NCBI GenBank assembly: GCA_003210285.1
Contig: QCVS01000003.1
Location: forward strand, 1 to 64,000
From: Prochlorococcus sp. AG-686-J21
GTDB lineage: Bacteria > Cyanobacteriota > Cyanobacteriia > PCC-6307 > Cyanobiaceae
Reading direction: 5' to 3'
DNA: 64,000 nt
Every line of letters begins with the position of its first letter. Positions within the stretch are counted from its first letter, which is position 1. Made by a program: the position numbers and the translations under genes. The notes under the pieces were generated by a model that did not search any database, was not told the origin of the DNA, and worked only from the letters and a program-made list of their open reading frames with translations. This document shows positions 1 through 9,497 of this stretch, one piece after another.

Positions 1-924
1 GAATATTAAATTTTGCAAAACAGGAGCAATCTGAATCTTAGGAATATTTTCGCCCATTATTTCAACTAAAGATGATTCCCAATCTTCATCCCATAAAAAA
101 GGATAAATCCCAAAATGTGATTTCTTATTTCGAAGACCTTCTTTAAACGAGTATTTGATAATTTGTTTCAGAGTAGGGATATTTAATTTTCCTGGTTTTA
201 AAAAAGATGAAAATAATACAATTCTTGCCCAACCTTTTTTTCTAGATTCAGTATTATCAAGAAAAGGTTCATCGCCTCGATCTCTCGAATGAAATAATAA
301 AGGGGTAGGATCGAAATCAAATATTTTTGGAGGCGTTGATTCGATGCCAACTATAGCGTCTGTGACATGAAGTGTCCTTGTTGAAGGATGAAAACAACTT
401 ACCTCCTGGTATGTACCAAGTCCTAAATTTAAAGGCCCTAGTGAAGACCATTTAAAACATTCTCCATAAGGAGTTCCATCTTTAAAAAGTATCTTTGTCC
501 TTTTTGATGGGATCCCAAGAAAATCTGAAGGGAGATTAATAGGAAAACTCCATTGACCAGGACATAACCAAATCTCAGCATCCTTAAAAACTCTTACTAG
601 CGCAGGTAATCCAATTTTATGTTCTAAACCAGAAGCACTAGGGAGTACAATTGTTTTTACATTTCCATAAATAGAAATTAATTTTTTTAATTCATTAACA
701 AGTTCCTTAGTAGGGGGTAAAGGGTTAATTAGCATTAGTCCATTATTAACCTTAATTATTGTCATTCTGATTGGAACTGCAACATAATATAAGCCTTGAA
801 TCTGTTCCAAGGACCATATTTCGTTAGGAATTATTTCGGTAAGAATAGTTTTCTTTTTTCCATATGGATATAGGGGAAATAAAGGCCACCAATTCCAACT
901 TTTATTATTTTGGTAATTATCCAT
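1..924 (-). CDS. DUF4336 family protein (partial, C-terminus outside window)
   Basis: An uninterrupted frame of about 308 codons runs from an ATG at 924 off the left edge. The N-terminal half matches my recollection of the DUF4336 family of cyanobacteria and plants: a Trp/Pro-rich start (WPLFPLYPYGKKK), a core resembling degenerate metallo-beta-lactamase strands (GLMLINPLPPTKE, then VKTIVLPSASGLEHK) and a WLCPGQWSFPINLP segment. The HxHxDH metal motif of true beta-lactamase-fold hydrolases is not visible. It starts 5 bp after the manganese-type permease gene, so it is probably cotranscribed with the transporter. Function is unknown; a link to metal handling is inferred only from position. Confidence 0.75.
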   Translation of the reverse strand, partial: MDNYQNNKSWNWWPLFPLYPYGKKKTILTEIIPNEIWSLEQIQGLYYVAVPIRMTIIKVNNGLMLINPLPPTKELVNELKKLISIYGNVKTIVLPSASGLEHKIGLPALVRVFKDAEIWLCPGQWSFPINLPSDFLGIPSKRTKILFKDGTPYGECFKWSSLGPLNLGLGTYQEVSCFHPSTRTLHVTDAIVGIESTPPKIFDFDPTPLLFHSRDRGDEPFLDNTESRKKGWARIVLFSSFLKPGKLNIPTLKQIIKYSFKEGLRNKKSHFGIYPFLWDEDWESSLVEIMGENIPKIQIAPVLQNLIF

Positions 925-929
925 TATTA

Positions 930-1802
930 CTAATAATTAGAAAATAATTTTTTAAATTTAAATATCCCATATCTTGGAGCAAATAAAAATGCAAATAAAA
1001 ATATAAACGTTTGGACTAATACAATTGAGCCGCCAGTTTCAAGATCAAACCAAAAGCTAAGATAGATACCAAACACACTTGAAATGATGGCACTAATTAC
1101 TGCAATGATCGTCATATTATCAAACCTATCAGTTAATAAATAGGCTGTTGCACCAGGAGTAATAAGCATTGCGACAACAAGGACTATTCCAACAGTCTGT
1201 AATCCAACTACAGCAGCTAAAGACAAGCATGTGAGTAATAAATAATGAAGAAATAAGACATTAATTCCTACTGTTTTTGCGTGTCTTGGATCAAAACAAT
1301 AAAGTATTAAGTCTTTCCTAAAAACTGACAATAGCATTACCACCAATAGAGAAATAAATACCGTCTGTTTTACATCTGAAAGGGAAATACCTAGAGGGCT
1401 ACCAAAAAGAATAGAGTGAAGATCAATATTACTTTTAATCTTTGAAACTAAAACTATTCCTAGAGCAAAAAAACCTGTAAAAACCAAGCCAATTACAGTA
1501 TCTTCTTTAACTCTGGATTTTTGTTTAACAAATCCAATTAAAGCGACAGAACCCACTCCAAAAATGAATGCCCCAAGTGAAAAAGGAAGTCCCAAAGCAT
1601 AAGCCACAACAACACCAGGCATTACAGAGTGAGATACCGCATCTCCCATTAAAGCCCAACCTTTAAGTGTTAAATAACTAGATAAAAATCCACAAACAGC
1701 CGCTACTAATGAGCTCATTAATAGAGCTTTTCTCATAAATTCATGAGATAAAGGATCTGTTACAAAAGAAGTTATATTTGTAGATAAAAAGCATAGATTC
1801 AT
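930..1802 (-). CDS. mntB: Manganese/zinc-type ABC transporter permease
   Basis: Inner-membrane permease of the ABC-3 family (ZnuB/MntB type), 290 residues, the usual length, with about eight hydrophobic segments. It follows its ATPase gene by 11 bp and the binding-protein gene lies upstream, giving the order binding protein-ATPase-permease seen in the mntCAB operon of Synechocystis. It would form the translocation channel for Mn(II), or possibly Zn(II), delivered by the lipoprotein partner. Specificity is inferred from the partner's ligand set, not from this protein. Confidence 0.85.
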   Translation of the reverse strand: MNLCFLSTNITSFVTDPLSHEFMRKALLMSSLVAAVCGFLSSYLTLKGWALMGDAVSHSVMPGVVVAYALGLPFSLGAFIFGVGSVALIGFVKQKSRVKEDTVIGLVFTGFFALGIVLVSKIKSNIDLHSILFGSPLGISLSDVKQTVFISLLVVMLLSVFRKDLILYCFDPRHAKTVGINVLFLHYLLLTCLSLAAVVGLQTVGIVLVVAMLITPGATAYLLTDRFDNMTIIAVISAIISSVFGIYLSFWFDLETGGSIVLVQTFIFLFAFLFAPRYGIFKFKKLFSNY

Positions 1803-1813
1803 ATAACTAGATT

Positions 1814-2578
1814 TTAAGATTCAGGTCCAAACGAAACATCTGGTGACATCCCTCCAAAAGTACTTGTAATATTTTCTGGAGTAAATACTTCCGAAGTCTC
1901 TCCATAAGCAACAACGGTCTTATTTATTAAAAGAACCAAATCGCAAAATTCACGAACATGGATCATATCGTGCGTAGATAGCAAAATTGTTTTTCCCTCA
2001 TTTTTAAATTGAATAAATAATTCTGAGATAAGTTTCTCAGTTCTAATATCAACTCCTGCAAAGGGTTCATCAAGTAATAGTATTGATGCCCGTTGTGCAA
2101 TAGCTCTTGCTAAAAAAGTTCTTTTCCTCTGCCCCCCGGATAAGTTGCCAATTGGTATAGATGAAAGTTCCATAAGATCAACCCTATCAATAGCATCCTT
2201 AACAGCCTGGATATCTGATTCTCTTGGAGATCTAAGAATATTCATTGACCCATATCGACCCATCATTACAACATCCCATACACTTACTGGAAATTGACAA
2301 TCAATACCTTCACTTTGAGGAACATATGCAATTGCCTGATCTTGTTGAGCAATTTTTAAAGACTCACCATTTATTCTTATTTTGCCTTTTGAGATATTTA
2401 CAAACCCAGTTAAGGCATTAAAGAAAGTTGTTTTCCCAGCACCATTCATTCCGACTAATCCACAAATTTGGCCGGCCTTTAATCTTAAATTTGCATCGTA
2501 TAAAGCAACTTTACCGTGATAATCAACACAGATATTTTCTGCCTCAATTCTATAACTTTTATAATTAAGTTTATCCAT
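1814..2578 (-). CDS. mntA: Manganese/zinc-type ABC transporter ATP-binding protein
   Basis: ATPase subunit of the metal importer, 254 residues. Walker A is GMNGAGKT at residues 43-50, the Q-loop glutamine is near 88, the signature LSGGQ is at 146-150, and Walker B (ILLLDEP) is at 166-172, followed by the D-loop and a switch histidine in LLSTHD. All catalytic elements are intact. It starts 4 bp after the binding-protein gene ends and precedes the permease, so the three are almost certainly one transcript. Confidence 0.88.
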   Translation of the reverse strand: MDKLNYKSYRIEAENICVDYHGKVALYDANLRLKAGQICGLVGMNGAGKTTFFNALTGFVNISKGKIRINGESLKIAQQDQAIAYVPQSEGIDCQFPVSVWDVVMMGRYGSMNILRSPRESDIQAVKDAIDRVDLMELSSIPIGNLSGGQRKRTFLARAIAQRASILLLDEPFAGVDIRTEKLISELFIQFKNEGKTILLSTHDMIHVREFCDLVLLINKTVVAYGETSEVFTPENITSTFGGMSPDVSFGPES

Positions 2579-2582
2579 ATTT

Positions 2583-3485
2583 TTAATTGAGGCCTTCCTT
2601 AATAAGAGTCAAATTATGTTGAAGCATTTTTAAATAAGTATTAGCACTCCCAATATCATGAGAAAGCGAATCAACAAAAAGATCTCCTCCAAAATTTGCA
2701 CCTGTTTCACTAGCAACAACCATTTGTGATTCATTACTTACAGTGCTCTCACAAAAGACCGATGGGATATTTTTATTTTTTACCAAAGAAATTGTTCTTA
2801 CCATTCTTTTAGGTGTGATTTGACTCTCAGCATTAACTGGCCATAAATAAGCTTCTGTTAATCCGTAATCATTCGTGAGATAAGAGAATGCTCCTTCACA
2901 AGTTACTAGATACCTATTATTTTTCTCAAGATTATTAATAAAAAGTGAAAAATCTTTATCTATTTTAGCTATTTTATTCTTATAAATTTGTCCGTTATTT
3001 TTAAATGATTCTGCTTTAGATGGCTTTAATTCTGATAAAGAATCAACGATAATATCAACATAAATCATTCCTCTTTTAGGGGAAATCCACGCATGAGGAT
3101 TAGGTTTACCTTTATAGAAATCTTCATTTATAAAAATCGGATCTAATCGATTTGAAATCGTTACTCTCTCAATTTTCAAGTTAGAAACAAATTTTTCAGC
3201 CCATAATTCAAATCCAAATCCATTATCAATAAAAACAAAGGCCTTAGAAGCTTTTATAAGATCACTCGGAGTTGGCTGATAACCATGAACTTCTACTCCA
3301 GGTTTAGTAATTGATTTAACAACAAACTCATCTTTAGCAATATTTTCTATCATATCTGCAAGGACTGTAAAACTTGCCAAAATTACTTCTTTGTTCGTTT
3401 CTTTCTCAAATGAAGTCCTTTTGCAAGAATTTGCACTAATACATATAAGAAAAGAAAGTACAAAGAGCAAAAACTTTTTTTTCAT
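2583..3485 (-). CDS. mntC: Metal-binding lipoprotein of ABC importer, MntC-like (cluster A-I)
   Basis: Periplasmic solute-binding protein of the ZnuA/MntC/PsaA family, 300 residues. The N-terminus is a lipoprotein signal with the acylated cysteine at 21 (SANSC). The expected metal ligands are visible: His67 (EVHGYQPTP), His131 (NPHAW), Glu197 (CEGAFSY) and Asp272 (FVDSLS). A glutamate at the third position, where zinc-specific ZnuA has histidine, and the absence of a His-rich loop argue for manganese. It heads the transporter genes, and a YcjF-like gene ends 29 bp upstream. Family is secure; metal choice is an inference. Confidence 0.82.
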   Translation of the reverse strand: MKKKFLLFVLSFLICISANSCKRTSFEKETNKEVILASFTVLADMIENIAKDEFVVKSITKPGVEVHGYQPTPSDLIKASKAFVFIDNGFGFELWAEKFVSNLKIERVTISNRLDPIFINEDFYKGKPNPHAWISPKRGMIYVDIIVDSLSELKPSKAESFKNNGQIYKNKIAKIDKDFSLFINNLEKNNRYLVTCEGAFSYLTNDYGLTEAYLWPVNAESQITPKRMVRTISLVKNKNIPSVFCESTVSNESQMVVASETGANFGGDLFVDSLSHDIGSANTYLKMLQHNLTLIKEGLN

Positions 3486-3514
3486 TTTTTAAAGGAAAGG
3501 GTCAAGATTTAAAA

Positions 3515-4843
3515 TTAATAACTAAATCGAACTAGTGGATTTTTCAACTCTGGTATCAACGATTTCCAATTCATTTTTTCATATTCAAAGGCTCTTTCAA
3601 CGATCTTTTCGGAGTTTTCTTTTATAAATTCCAAATCAGGTTCTGAGACTCCTTTTGTTATCGCCATGAAATCTGCCAAAGAACTTGATACTACTCTTGT
3701 TAAATATGCTGCACTTATTGCTTGGAATGCGCCAGTTACTAACCAATTAGGGCCATGCAATTTTGTTAAGCCTATTAAAGTCTGTCCACTCCATTCAATT
3801 ACTCCCTGTGCAATTGCAGTCTTTATTATTTGTTTGGATACTTTATCCAATATTTCTGGAGACCAATTACATCCCCATATGGACTTAATTTCTTTAATCA
3901 TTAAGGAATTTAAAACAGTCATTGATAAAACATCTATTGATGGAATCGGAGACAAGAAAACAGAAGTCGCAACTATAATTTGATTCCTCCTCTGTAAATC
4001 CTTTAATTGCATTCTTCTTATTCCCTCAATCTCAGATTGCCAATTCGTATGTAATCTCTTCAAAAGTCTTTTTTTAGTATTTTCAATATTATTAGTTGAA
4101 CTTATAAAAAACTTGCGCAAAGAGAAAGGTATATTTGCCAAGTTATTTTTAGTTTTGTCAAATCTAATTATTCTGTTTACATATTCTCCTGAAATCTGAG
4201 ACTTAAGTTCCTCTATTTCATTATTAGAGTCTAATCCTTTTATGTATGAGGCAACTAACCAAATGGGCATACTTTTAGGAAGTTTTTCTAACCACAAAAA
4301 ATCATTAGCGGATAGAGGTAATTTTAAAAAATACAAAATAGCATCACTATTTAAAATTACTTCAGGAACAATTTCAGAGGAATTATATTTAGGAAGTTTT
4401 TCAATAAAATTTAATTCAAACTTATCTTCATTAAAATAATTTTTGAATAATGTTGAATTCGAATCAAATTCTTTCTGCCCAATACAATAAATCTCTTCTT
4501 TTTTTTCTCTATTTAATATTGATTCAAGAGCTTTTTGTCTTTTAATATTTTGTTTTTCCAAATTGTTATGCAATTCAATTTCCTCAAAGAAATCTAAATC
4601 TTCATTACAAAGTTTTATCCAGCCATCTAAGTCCCTAGGCTCATTAAACTTTGGCTTTTCACTCTTTAAATAAAAATATCCCCCAAAACATAAAATAAAA
4701 AATCCTATTGACCCTCCTGCAAAACTTGTTAAATCGCTCAAAAACCATTCTCCAAAACCTAATAAAAGTAAAATTATAAATAAATTTTTTTTGGGAAACT
4801 TTATTAAATTCTTTAAAAAGTTTTCTTTACTAATATCAAACAC
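3515..4843 (-). CDS. YcjF/DUF697-like membrane protein with no recognisable GTPase P-loop
   Basis: 442 residues. Two N-terminal membrane segments lie near residues 20-38 and 42-60. A central region of about 220 residues sits where related proteins carry an Era-like GTPase domain, but no GxxxxGK[ST] P-loop, DxxG or NKxD motif is visible. The C-terminal third (about 280-415), with a hydrophobic SPIPSIDVLSM stretch and Gly/Ala-rich helices, resembles DUF697. It ends 29 bp before mntC on the same strand, so it may lead that operon. Function unknown. The family assignment rests on the C-terminal pattern. Confidence 0.7.
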   Translation of the reverse strand: MFDISKENFLKNLIKFPKKNLFIILLLLGFGEWFLSDLTSFAGGSIGFFILCFGGYFYLKSEKPKFNEPRDLDGWIKLCNEDLDFFEEIELHNNLEKQNIKRQKALESILNREKKEEIYCIGQKEFDSNSTLFKNYFNEDKFELNFIEKLPKYNSSEIVPEVILNSDAILYFLKLPLSANDFLWLEKLPKSMPIWLVASYIKGLDSNNEIEELKSQISGEYVNRIIRFDKTKNNLANIPFSLRKFFISSTNNIENTKKRLLKRLHTNWQSEIEGIRRMQLKDLQRRNQIIVATSVFLSPIPSIDVLSMTVLNSLMIKEIKSIWGCNWSPEILDKVSKQIIKTAIAQGVIEWSGQTLIGLTKLHGPNWLVTGAFQAISAAYLTRVVSSSLADFMAITKGVSEPDLEFIKENSEKIVERAFEYEKMNWKSLIPELKNPLVRFSY

Positions 4844-5012
4844 AATACTTTAATATCTTTATTTTTTACTTTAGTGCAAGTTGTGAATGAAAAAAAGTAA
4901 AATTACATAACTCTTTAATTATGGATAAGAATTTTTATAGTTCAACTTAAGACTTCTTGCATAACTAGGTGGTAAGTTAATAGACTGTTTGAATAAAAAA
5001 AGAATCCTTAAG

Positions 5013-5516
5013 ATGTCAAATTCCAATTACGAAAATAATTATGGTCAAGATAACTACAGAAGCCGTGGTAATAATGATAGATCTAACTTTAAGAACAGGT
5101 CTGGAGGAAATAGAGATGGAGGAGGATTTCGAATAAGGTTAAGTGATAATGAAATGAAAGCTGTTAGATCAATTCAGGAGGCTTTTCAACTTAAATCTAC
5201 AGTCGCTGTTTTAGGATTTTCAGTTAGAACACTTAGCGAAATGATTGAAAATAAAGATTTAATGGAATCAATAACAAAATTTGCAAACAATAACAAAAAC
5301 ACATCTTCTCCGCGTAAAGCAGTAGTTACTGAAAACAAAAGTAAAAACGTAGCACCTGATCCTTTTGCAAGGCCAGTTAAAAAAACTCCCAATGAAGAGA
5401 TTCAACAAAATAAAGAAGAAAGCAAAGAAGAAGTAAAAGAAGAAATAAAAGAAGAAGTAAAAGAAGAAATCAAAGAAGAACTCACAGAAAAAGAAGAAGA
5501 AGGGGATGACAAATAA
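5013..5516 (+). CDS. Disordered RGG-like/Glu-rich conserved protein of unknown function
   Basis: I prefer the ATG at 5013 (MSNSNYENN) over an in-frame TTG at 4989, giving 167 residues. Three parts are visible. The N-terminus is Asn/Arg/Gly-rich with RGG-like character (SRGNNDR, SGGNRDGGG). A short ordered core follows with FRIRLSDNEMKAVRSIQEAF and VLGFSVRTLSEMIENKD. The acidic tail is made of repeated KEEV/KEEI units. Composition suggests a largely disordered, possibly nucleic-acid-binding protein; that is inference. Its last 11 bases overlap the start of trpS, so the two are translationally linked. I do not recognise a named family. Confidence 0.75.
   Translation: MSNSNYENNYGQDNYRSRGNNDRSNFKNRSGGNRDGGGFRIRLSDNEMKAVRSIQEAFQLKSTVAVLGFSVRTLSEMIENKDLMESITKFANNNKNTSSPRKAVVTENKSKNVAPDPFARPVKKTPNEEIQQNKEESKEEVKEEIKEEVKEEIKEELTEKEEEGDDK
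5424..5483 (+). repeat. Five tandem 12-bp units coding an acidic tail
   Basis: Near-identical units of AAAGAAGAAGTA, with variants ending ATA, ATC or CTC, occur five times in succession and encode KEEV-KEEI-KEEV-KEEI-KEEL. Copy number could vary between strains by slippage without breaking the frame. Confidence 0.9.
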
Positions 5517-6522
5517 AAAAAGGATTCTTTCTGGAGTTCAACCTACAGGAGATTTACATATTGGTAACTGGCTTGGAGCAATAAGCAATTGGGTTGCTCT
5601 CCAAGAGAATCATGAAACATTCCTTTGTGTAGTTGATTTACATGCAATTACTACAGAATATGACCCCAAACAACTTTCTAAAAATACACTTTCCACTGCA
5701 GCTTTATATGTTGCTTGTGGTATAGATCCTAAAATTTGTTCTATTTTTGTTCAAAGCCAGATACCAGCACATTCAGAACTTTGTTGGATATTAAATTGCA
5801 TGACTCCAATAAATTGGATGGAAAGAATGATCCAATTCAAGGAAAAATCTGTACAGCAAGGAAATAATGTTTCTATTGGATTATTTGATTATCCAATCTT
5901 AATGGCTGCGGATATTTTGTTATACGATGCTGATTATGTTCCTGTAGGAGAAGATCAAAAACAACACTTAGAACTTGCCAGAGATATTGCACAACAGAGA
6001 ATTAATGCCAAATTTAGTAAGGTAGAAAACATATTAAAAATTCCTCAACCAATAATTATGAAAAAAGGTTCAAAGATAATGAGCTTAAATGATGGATCAA
6101 AAAAAATGAGCAAAAGTGACATTAACGAGGGGAGTAGAATTAATTTGTTAGATACTCCTGAAATAATTACAAAAAAAATAAAAAGAGCTAAAAGTGATAG
6201 TTATATGGGAATGGAATTTAATAATCCAGAGAGGCCTGAATCCAGAAATCTATTAATGATTTATTCATTATTAAGTGGTAAAGAAGTTTCTGAATTAGAG
6301 AACGATTTATCTCAAACAGGATGGGGGACATTTAAAAAAATATTTACAGATCAAATTATAGAATCTCTTAAACCTATTCAAGAAAGATATCAGATTCTGA
6401 TTAACGATCCATATGAATTAAATAAGATACTTATCGAAGGTAAAGACAAAGCTGAAGCAGTGGCAAATAAAACCCTTAGTAGAGTTAAATCTGAATTAGG
6501 ATTCTTCGAAATCGAGAAATAA
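5506..6522 (+). CDS. trpS: Tryptophanyl-tRNA synthetase
   Basis: Charges tRNA-Trp in the cytoplasm. At 338 residues it is the normal class Ic bacterial length. The HIGH-type motif is HIGN at 18-21 (GDLHIGNW) and the KMSKS loop is at 200-204. The start ATG at 5506 lies inside the preceding gene, overlapping it by 11 bp in another frame, and thrS begins 3 bp after the stop. The arrangement suggests an operon with coupled translation. Confidence 0.96.
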   Translation: MTNKKRILSGVQPTGDLHIGNWLGAISNWVALQENHETFLCVVDLHAITTEYDPKQLSKNTLSTAALYVACGIDPKICSIFVQSQIPAHSELCWILNCMTPINWMERMIQFKEKSVQQGNNVSIGLFDYPILMAADILLYDADYVPVGEDQKQHLELARDIAQQRINAKFSKVENILKIPQPIIMKKGSKIMSLNDGSKKMSKSDINEGSRINLLDTPEIITKKIKRAKSDSYMGMEFNNPERPESRNLLMIYSLLSGKEVSELENDLSQTGWGTFKKIFTDQIIESLKPIQERYQILINDPYELNKILIEGKDKAEAVANKTLSRVKSELGFFEIEK

Positions 6523-6525
6523 ATC

Positions 6526-8442
6526 ATGCCAAAAATAACATTACCAGATGGATCTAAAAAAGTATTTGAAAAGCCTGTAACGATTAAAGAAATAGCTCAG
6601 AGTATTGGAACAGGCTTAGCCAAAGCAACAATTGCGGGCAAAGTAAATGGAGTTCTTTTTGATGCAACACTTCCTATAGATAATGATTCTAAAGTGGTAA
6701 TAATTACATCACGAGATAAGGAAGGTATTGAGATAATTAGACATTCCTTTGCACATTTGATTGGTCATGCCGTTAAACAACTTTATCCAAATATAAAAAT
6801 GGCAATTGGTCCAGTAATTGATAATGGCTTTTATTATGATATTTTTTCGGAATATAGATTTACGCCTGATGATTTAATAAAAATTGAAAACAGAATTAAT
6901 AACTTAATAAAAACAAATTATGATGTTGAGATTTTACAAGTTACCAAAAAAGAAGCAATTAAAACTTTTCAAGATAGAGATGAAACTTTTAAATTAAGAA
7001 TAATTGAAGAAATTCCTGATGAAGATCTCATCAATTTATATAAACACGAAGAATATATTGATATGTGCAGAGGTCCTCATGTTCCTAATACAAGCCATCT
7101 TAGACATTTTAAATTATTAAAGTTATCTGGTTCATATTGGAGAGGTAATAGTGAAAATGAATCATTACAGAGAATATATGGAACTGCTTGGGCTAAAGAG
7201 AAAGAACTCAATGATTACTTAATAAGAATCGAAGAGGCGGAAAAAAGAGATCATAGAAAACTTGGAAAAAAGCATTCACTCTTTCATATACAAGAAGAAT
7301 CTCCAGGCATGATTTTTTGGCATCCAAATGGATGGACAATCTACCAAGTTCTTGAAAAATACATAAGAGAAATACTTAAAAAAAATGATTATCTAGAAAT
7401 TAAAACCCCTCAAGCTGTTGATAAATCCCTTTGGGAAAAATCAGGTCATTGGGAAAAATTCAGAGAAGATATGTTCACTACTGCATCAGAAAATAGAACT
7501 TATGCAATTAAACCAATGAATTGTCCTTGCCATATTCAAGTATTTAATCAAGGTTTAAAAAGTTATAAAGATTTACCTATTCGGCTTGCTGAATTTGGTT
7601 CTTGTCATAGAAATGAACCATCTGGAGCCTTACACGGATTAATGAGAGTTAGAAATTTTACTCAGGATGACGCACATATTTTCTGTACAGAAGAACAAAT
7701 ACAAGCTGAGGTGTCTACTTTTATTGATCTTGTTTTCGAGGTTTATAAAACTTTTGGTTTTGATGAAATTATTATCAAATTATCAACCCGTCCTGAGAAA
7801 AGGGTGGGTAGTGAAAATATTTGGGATAAATCAGAAGAGGCACTTACCAAGGCTCTTGATAATAAAAAGCTAAAATGGGAACTACAACCTGGAGAAGGGG
7901 CTTTTTATGGTCCAAAAATAGAATTTTCTTTAAAAGATTGTCTTGATAGAGTCTGGCAATGTGGAACAATTCAAGTTGATTTCTCAATGCCTATAAGATT
8001 GGATGCAACTTATGTTGATTTGAATAACGAAAAAAGAAATCCAGTAATGCTTCACAGGGCAATTTTGGGTTCTTTTGAAAGATTTATTGGAATCTTAATT
8101 GAACAATATGAAGCTAAATTCCCAATATGGCTTGCACCTCATCAAATAATTTTGTTGAGCATTACCGATAGAAATATTGAGCAATGTTTGAAATTTAATC
8201 AATTAATAAATACTAACGGTTATCGTTCAAAAGTTGATATTAGAAATGAGAAAATAGGCTATAAGATAAGAGAAGCAACTATCGGAAGAATTCCATTAAT
8301 TGCCGTTATTGGCGATAAAGAAGAACAAGTTGATTCAGTTTCTTTAAGAGCATTGGATGGAAAAAATTTAGGAATTTTCAAGTTAGATGATCTCTATAAA
8401 TTAATGGATAATTTGATAGAAAAAAAAGGAAGGATAGAGTAA
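6526..8442 (+). CDS. thrS: Threonyl-tRNA synthetase
   Basis: Charges tRNA-Thr; 638 residues, full bacterial length. An N-terminal TGS domain (about 1-60) is followed by the editing domain with an HSFAHLIGH signature (about 70-220), the class II catalytic core and a C-terminal anticodon-binding domain. The active-site zinc ligands correspond to Cys333 (MNCPC), His384 (DDAHIF) and His510 (MLHRAILGS). Motif 2 lies in the [15 protein letters not shown] region. The upstream trpS ends 3 bp earlier and glk follows after 10 bp. Confidence 0.97.
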   Translation: MPKITLPDGSKKVFEKPVTIKEIAQSIGTGLAKATIAGKVNGVLFDATLPIDNDSKVVIITSRDKEGIEIIRHSFAHLIGHAVKQLYPNIKMAIGPVIDNGFYYDIFSEYRFTPDDLIKIENRINNLIKTNYDVEILQVTKKEAIKTFQDRDETFKLRIIEEIPDEDLINLYKHEEYIDMCRGPHVPNTSHLRHFKLLKLSGSYWRGNSENESLQRIYGTAWAKEKELNDYLIRIEEAEKRDHRKLGKKHSLFHIQEESPGMIFWHPNGWTIYQVLEKYIREILKKNDYLEIKTPQAVDKSLWEKSGHWEKFREDMFTTASENRTYAIKPMNCPCHIQVFNQGLKSYKDLPIRLAEFGSCHRNEPSGALHGLMRVRNFTQDDAHIFCTEEQIQAEVSTFIDLVFEVYKTFGFDEIIIKLSTRPEKRVGSENIWDKSEEALTKALDNKKLKWELQPGEGAFYGPKIEFSLKDCLDRVWQCGTIQVDFSMPIRLDATYVDLNNEKRNPVMLHRAILGSFERFIGILIEQYEAKFPIWLAPHQIILLSITDRNIEQCLKFNQLINTNGYRSKVDIRNEKIGYKIREATIGRIPLIAVIGDKEEQVDSVSLRALDGKNLGIFKLDDLYKLMDNLIEKKGRIE

Positions 8443-8452
8443 TTTTGAATAG

Positions 8453-9490
8453 ATGAATTTTCTTGCTTGTGATTTAGGAGGTACAAAAGTTCTATTAGGA
8501 ATTTTCAAAAAGGATGTTAATACTGATTCTCCTAATTTAATTTTTAAAAAAAAATATGTATCTTCTGAATGGGATTCATTTGACTTAATTTTAGAAGATT
8601 TCTTAAAAAATGAATGCAAAAACATTAATCATCCCTCTTCCGCTTGTTTCGCCGTAGCAGGTCCTATTTCTAAAAACAATGCAGAAATTATTAATTTGTC
8701 ATGGAATATTTCTGGCGATGAATTAAAAAAGAAATTTAAATTTAAAAGTTGCGAGCTGGTAAATGATTTTGCAGTTCAAATCTATGGAATACCTTTTTTA
8801 AAAAAAAGTCAATATTCTACTATTCAAAATGGAGACCACTCAGTAGGCTTAAACAAAGATTTGCATGCCGTTGTTGGAGCAGGAACTGGGCTAGGTATTG
8901 CAAAAGGCATAATATCCGGGAACAAAGTAAAAGTTTTAGCTAGCGAAGGTGGTCATGTTGAATACTCACCAAAGTCAGAATTAGAATGGGAATTAAAGAA
9001 TTGGCTCAAATATTCCTTGAAATTAAAAAGGATATCTTGTGAAAGAATTATTAGTGGGACTGGTTTATCAAGAATAGCCGAATGGAGGCTTAGCAAACCT
9101 GATGCAAAAAATCATCCTCTACAAAAAGACTTAAAAGAATTGAAAATTTCTGATAATTTAAGAATAGAGCTTCCTCAAAAAATTTGTAATCTATCTAATC
9201 AGGGGGATAAAATAATGATTCAAGTGGAAAAGATATGGTTAGATGCTTACGCCTCTTTATTAGGAGACGTTGCTCTTCAAGAATTATGCTTTGGAGGCTT
9301 ATGGATTTCTGGAGGGACCGCTCCAAAACATATTAGAAACTTTAAATCAGGTTTATTTATGAAACAATTTTCAGATAAAGGAAGATTAAAAGATATTGTT
9401 AAAAATATACCTGTGAATGTAATCTTAGATGAGGAGTTTGGACTATTTAGCGCAGCCTGCAGAGCAAAAATGCTTTCACAAATAGAATAA
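8453..9490 (+). CDS. glk: Glucokinase
   Basis: Phosphorylates glucose with ATP to glucose-6-phosphate. At 345 residues it is of the PF02685 type rather than the ROK type. The phosphate-binding motif DLGGTK is at the N-terminus (CDLGGTKVLLGIF), with a substrate segment LVNDFAVQIYG, a glycine-rich GAGTGLGIA and GGHVEYSP downstream. It sits between thrS and thrB with 10 and 7 bp spacers, so it is probably cotranscribed. In this lifestyle it would link glucose uptake or glycogen breakdown to central metabolism; that role is inference. Confidence 0.9.
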   Translation: MNFLACDLGGTKVLLGIFKKDVNTDSPNLIFKKKYVSSEWDSFDLILEDFLKNECKNINHPSSACFAVAGPISKNNAEIINLSWNISGDELKKKFKFKSCELVNDFAVQIYGIPFLKKSQYSTIQNGDHSVGLNKDLHAVVGAGTGLGIAKGIISGNKVKVLASEGGHVEYSPKSELEWELKNWLKYSLKLKRISCERIISGTGLSRIAEWRLSKPDAKNHPLQKDLKELKISDNLRIELPQKICNLSNQGDKIMIQVEKIWLDAYASLLGDVALQELCFGGLWISGGTAPKHIRNFKSGLFMKQFSDKGRLKDIVKNIPVNVILDEEFGLFSAACRAKMLSQIE

Positions 9491-9497
9491 TTTTCAT

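Noticed and set aside
2583-3485. Zinc-specific ZnuA assignment
   Set aside because: No His-rich loop, and Glu197 stands where ZnuA has histidine; the ligand set H-H-E-D fits manganese-type proteins better.
3666-3983. Plus-strand open frame opposite the YcjF-like gene
   Set aside because: It mirrors the conserved C-terminal part of the real gene and has no family features of its own.
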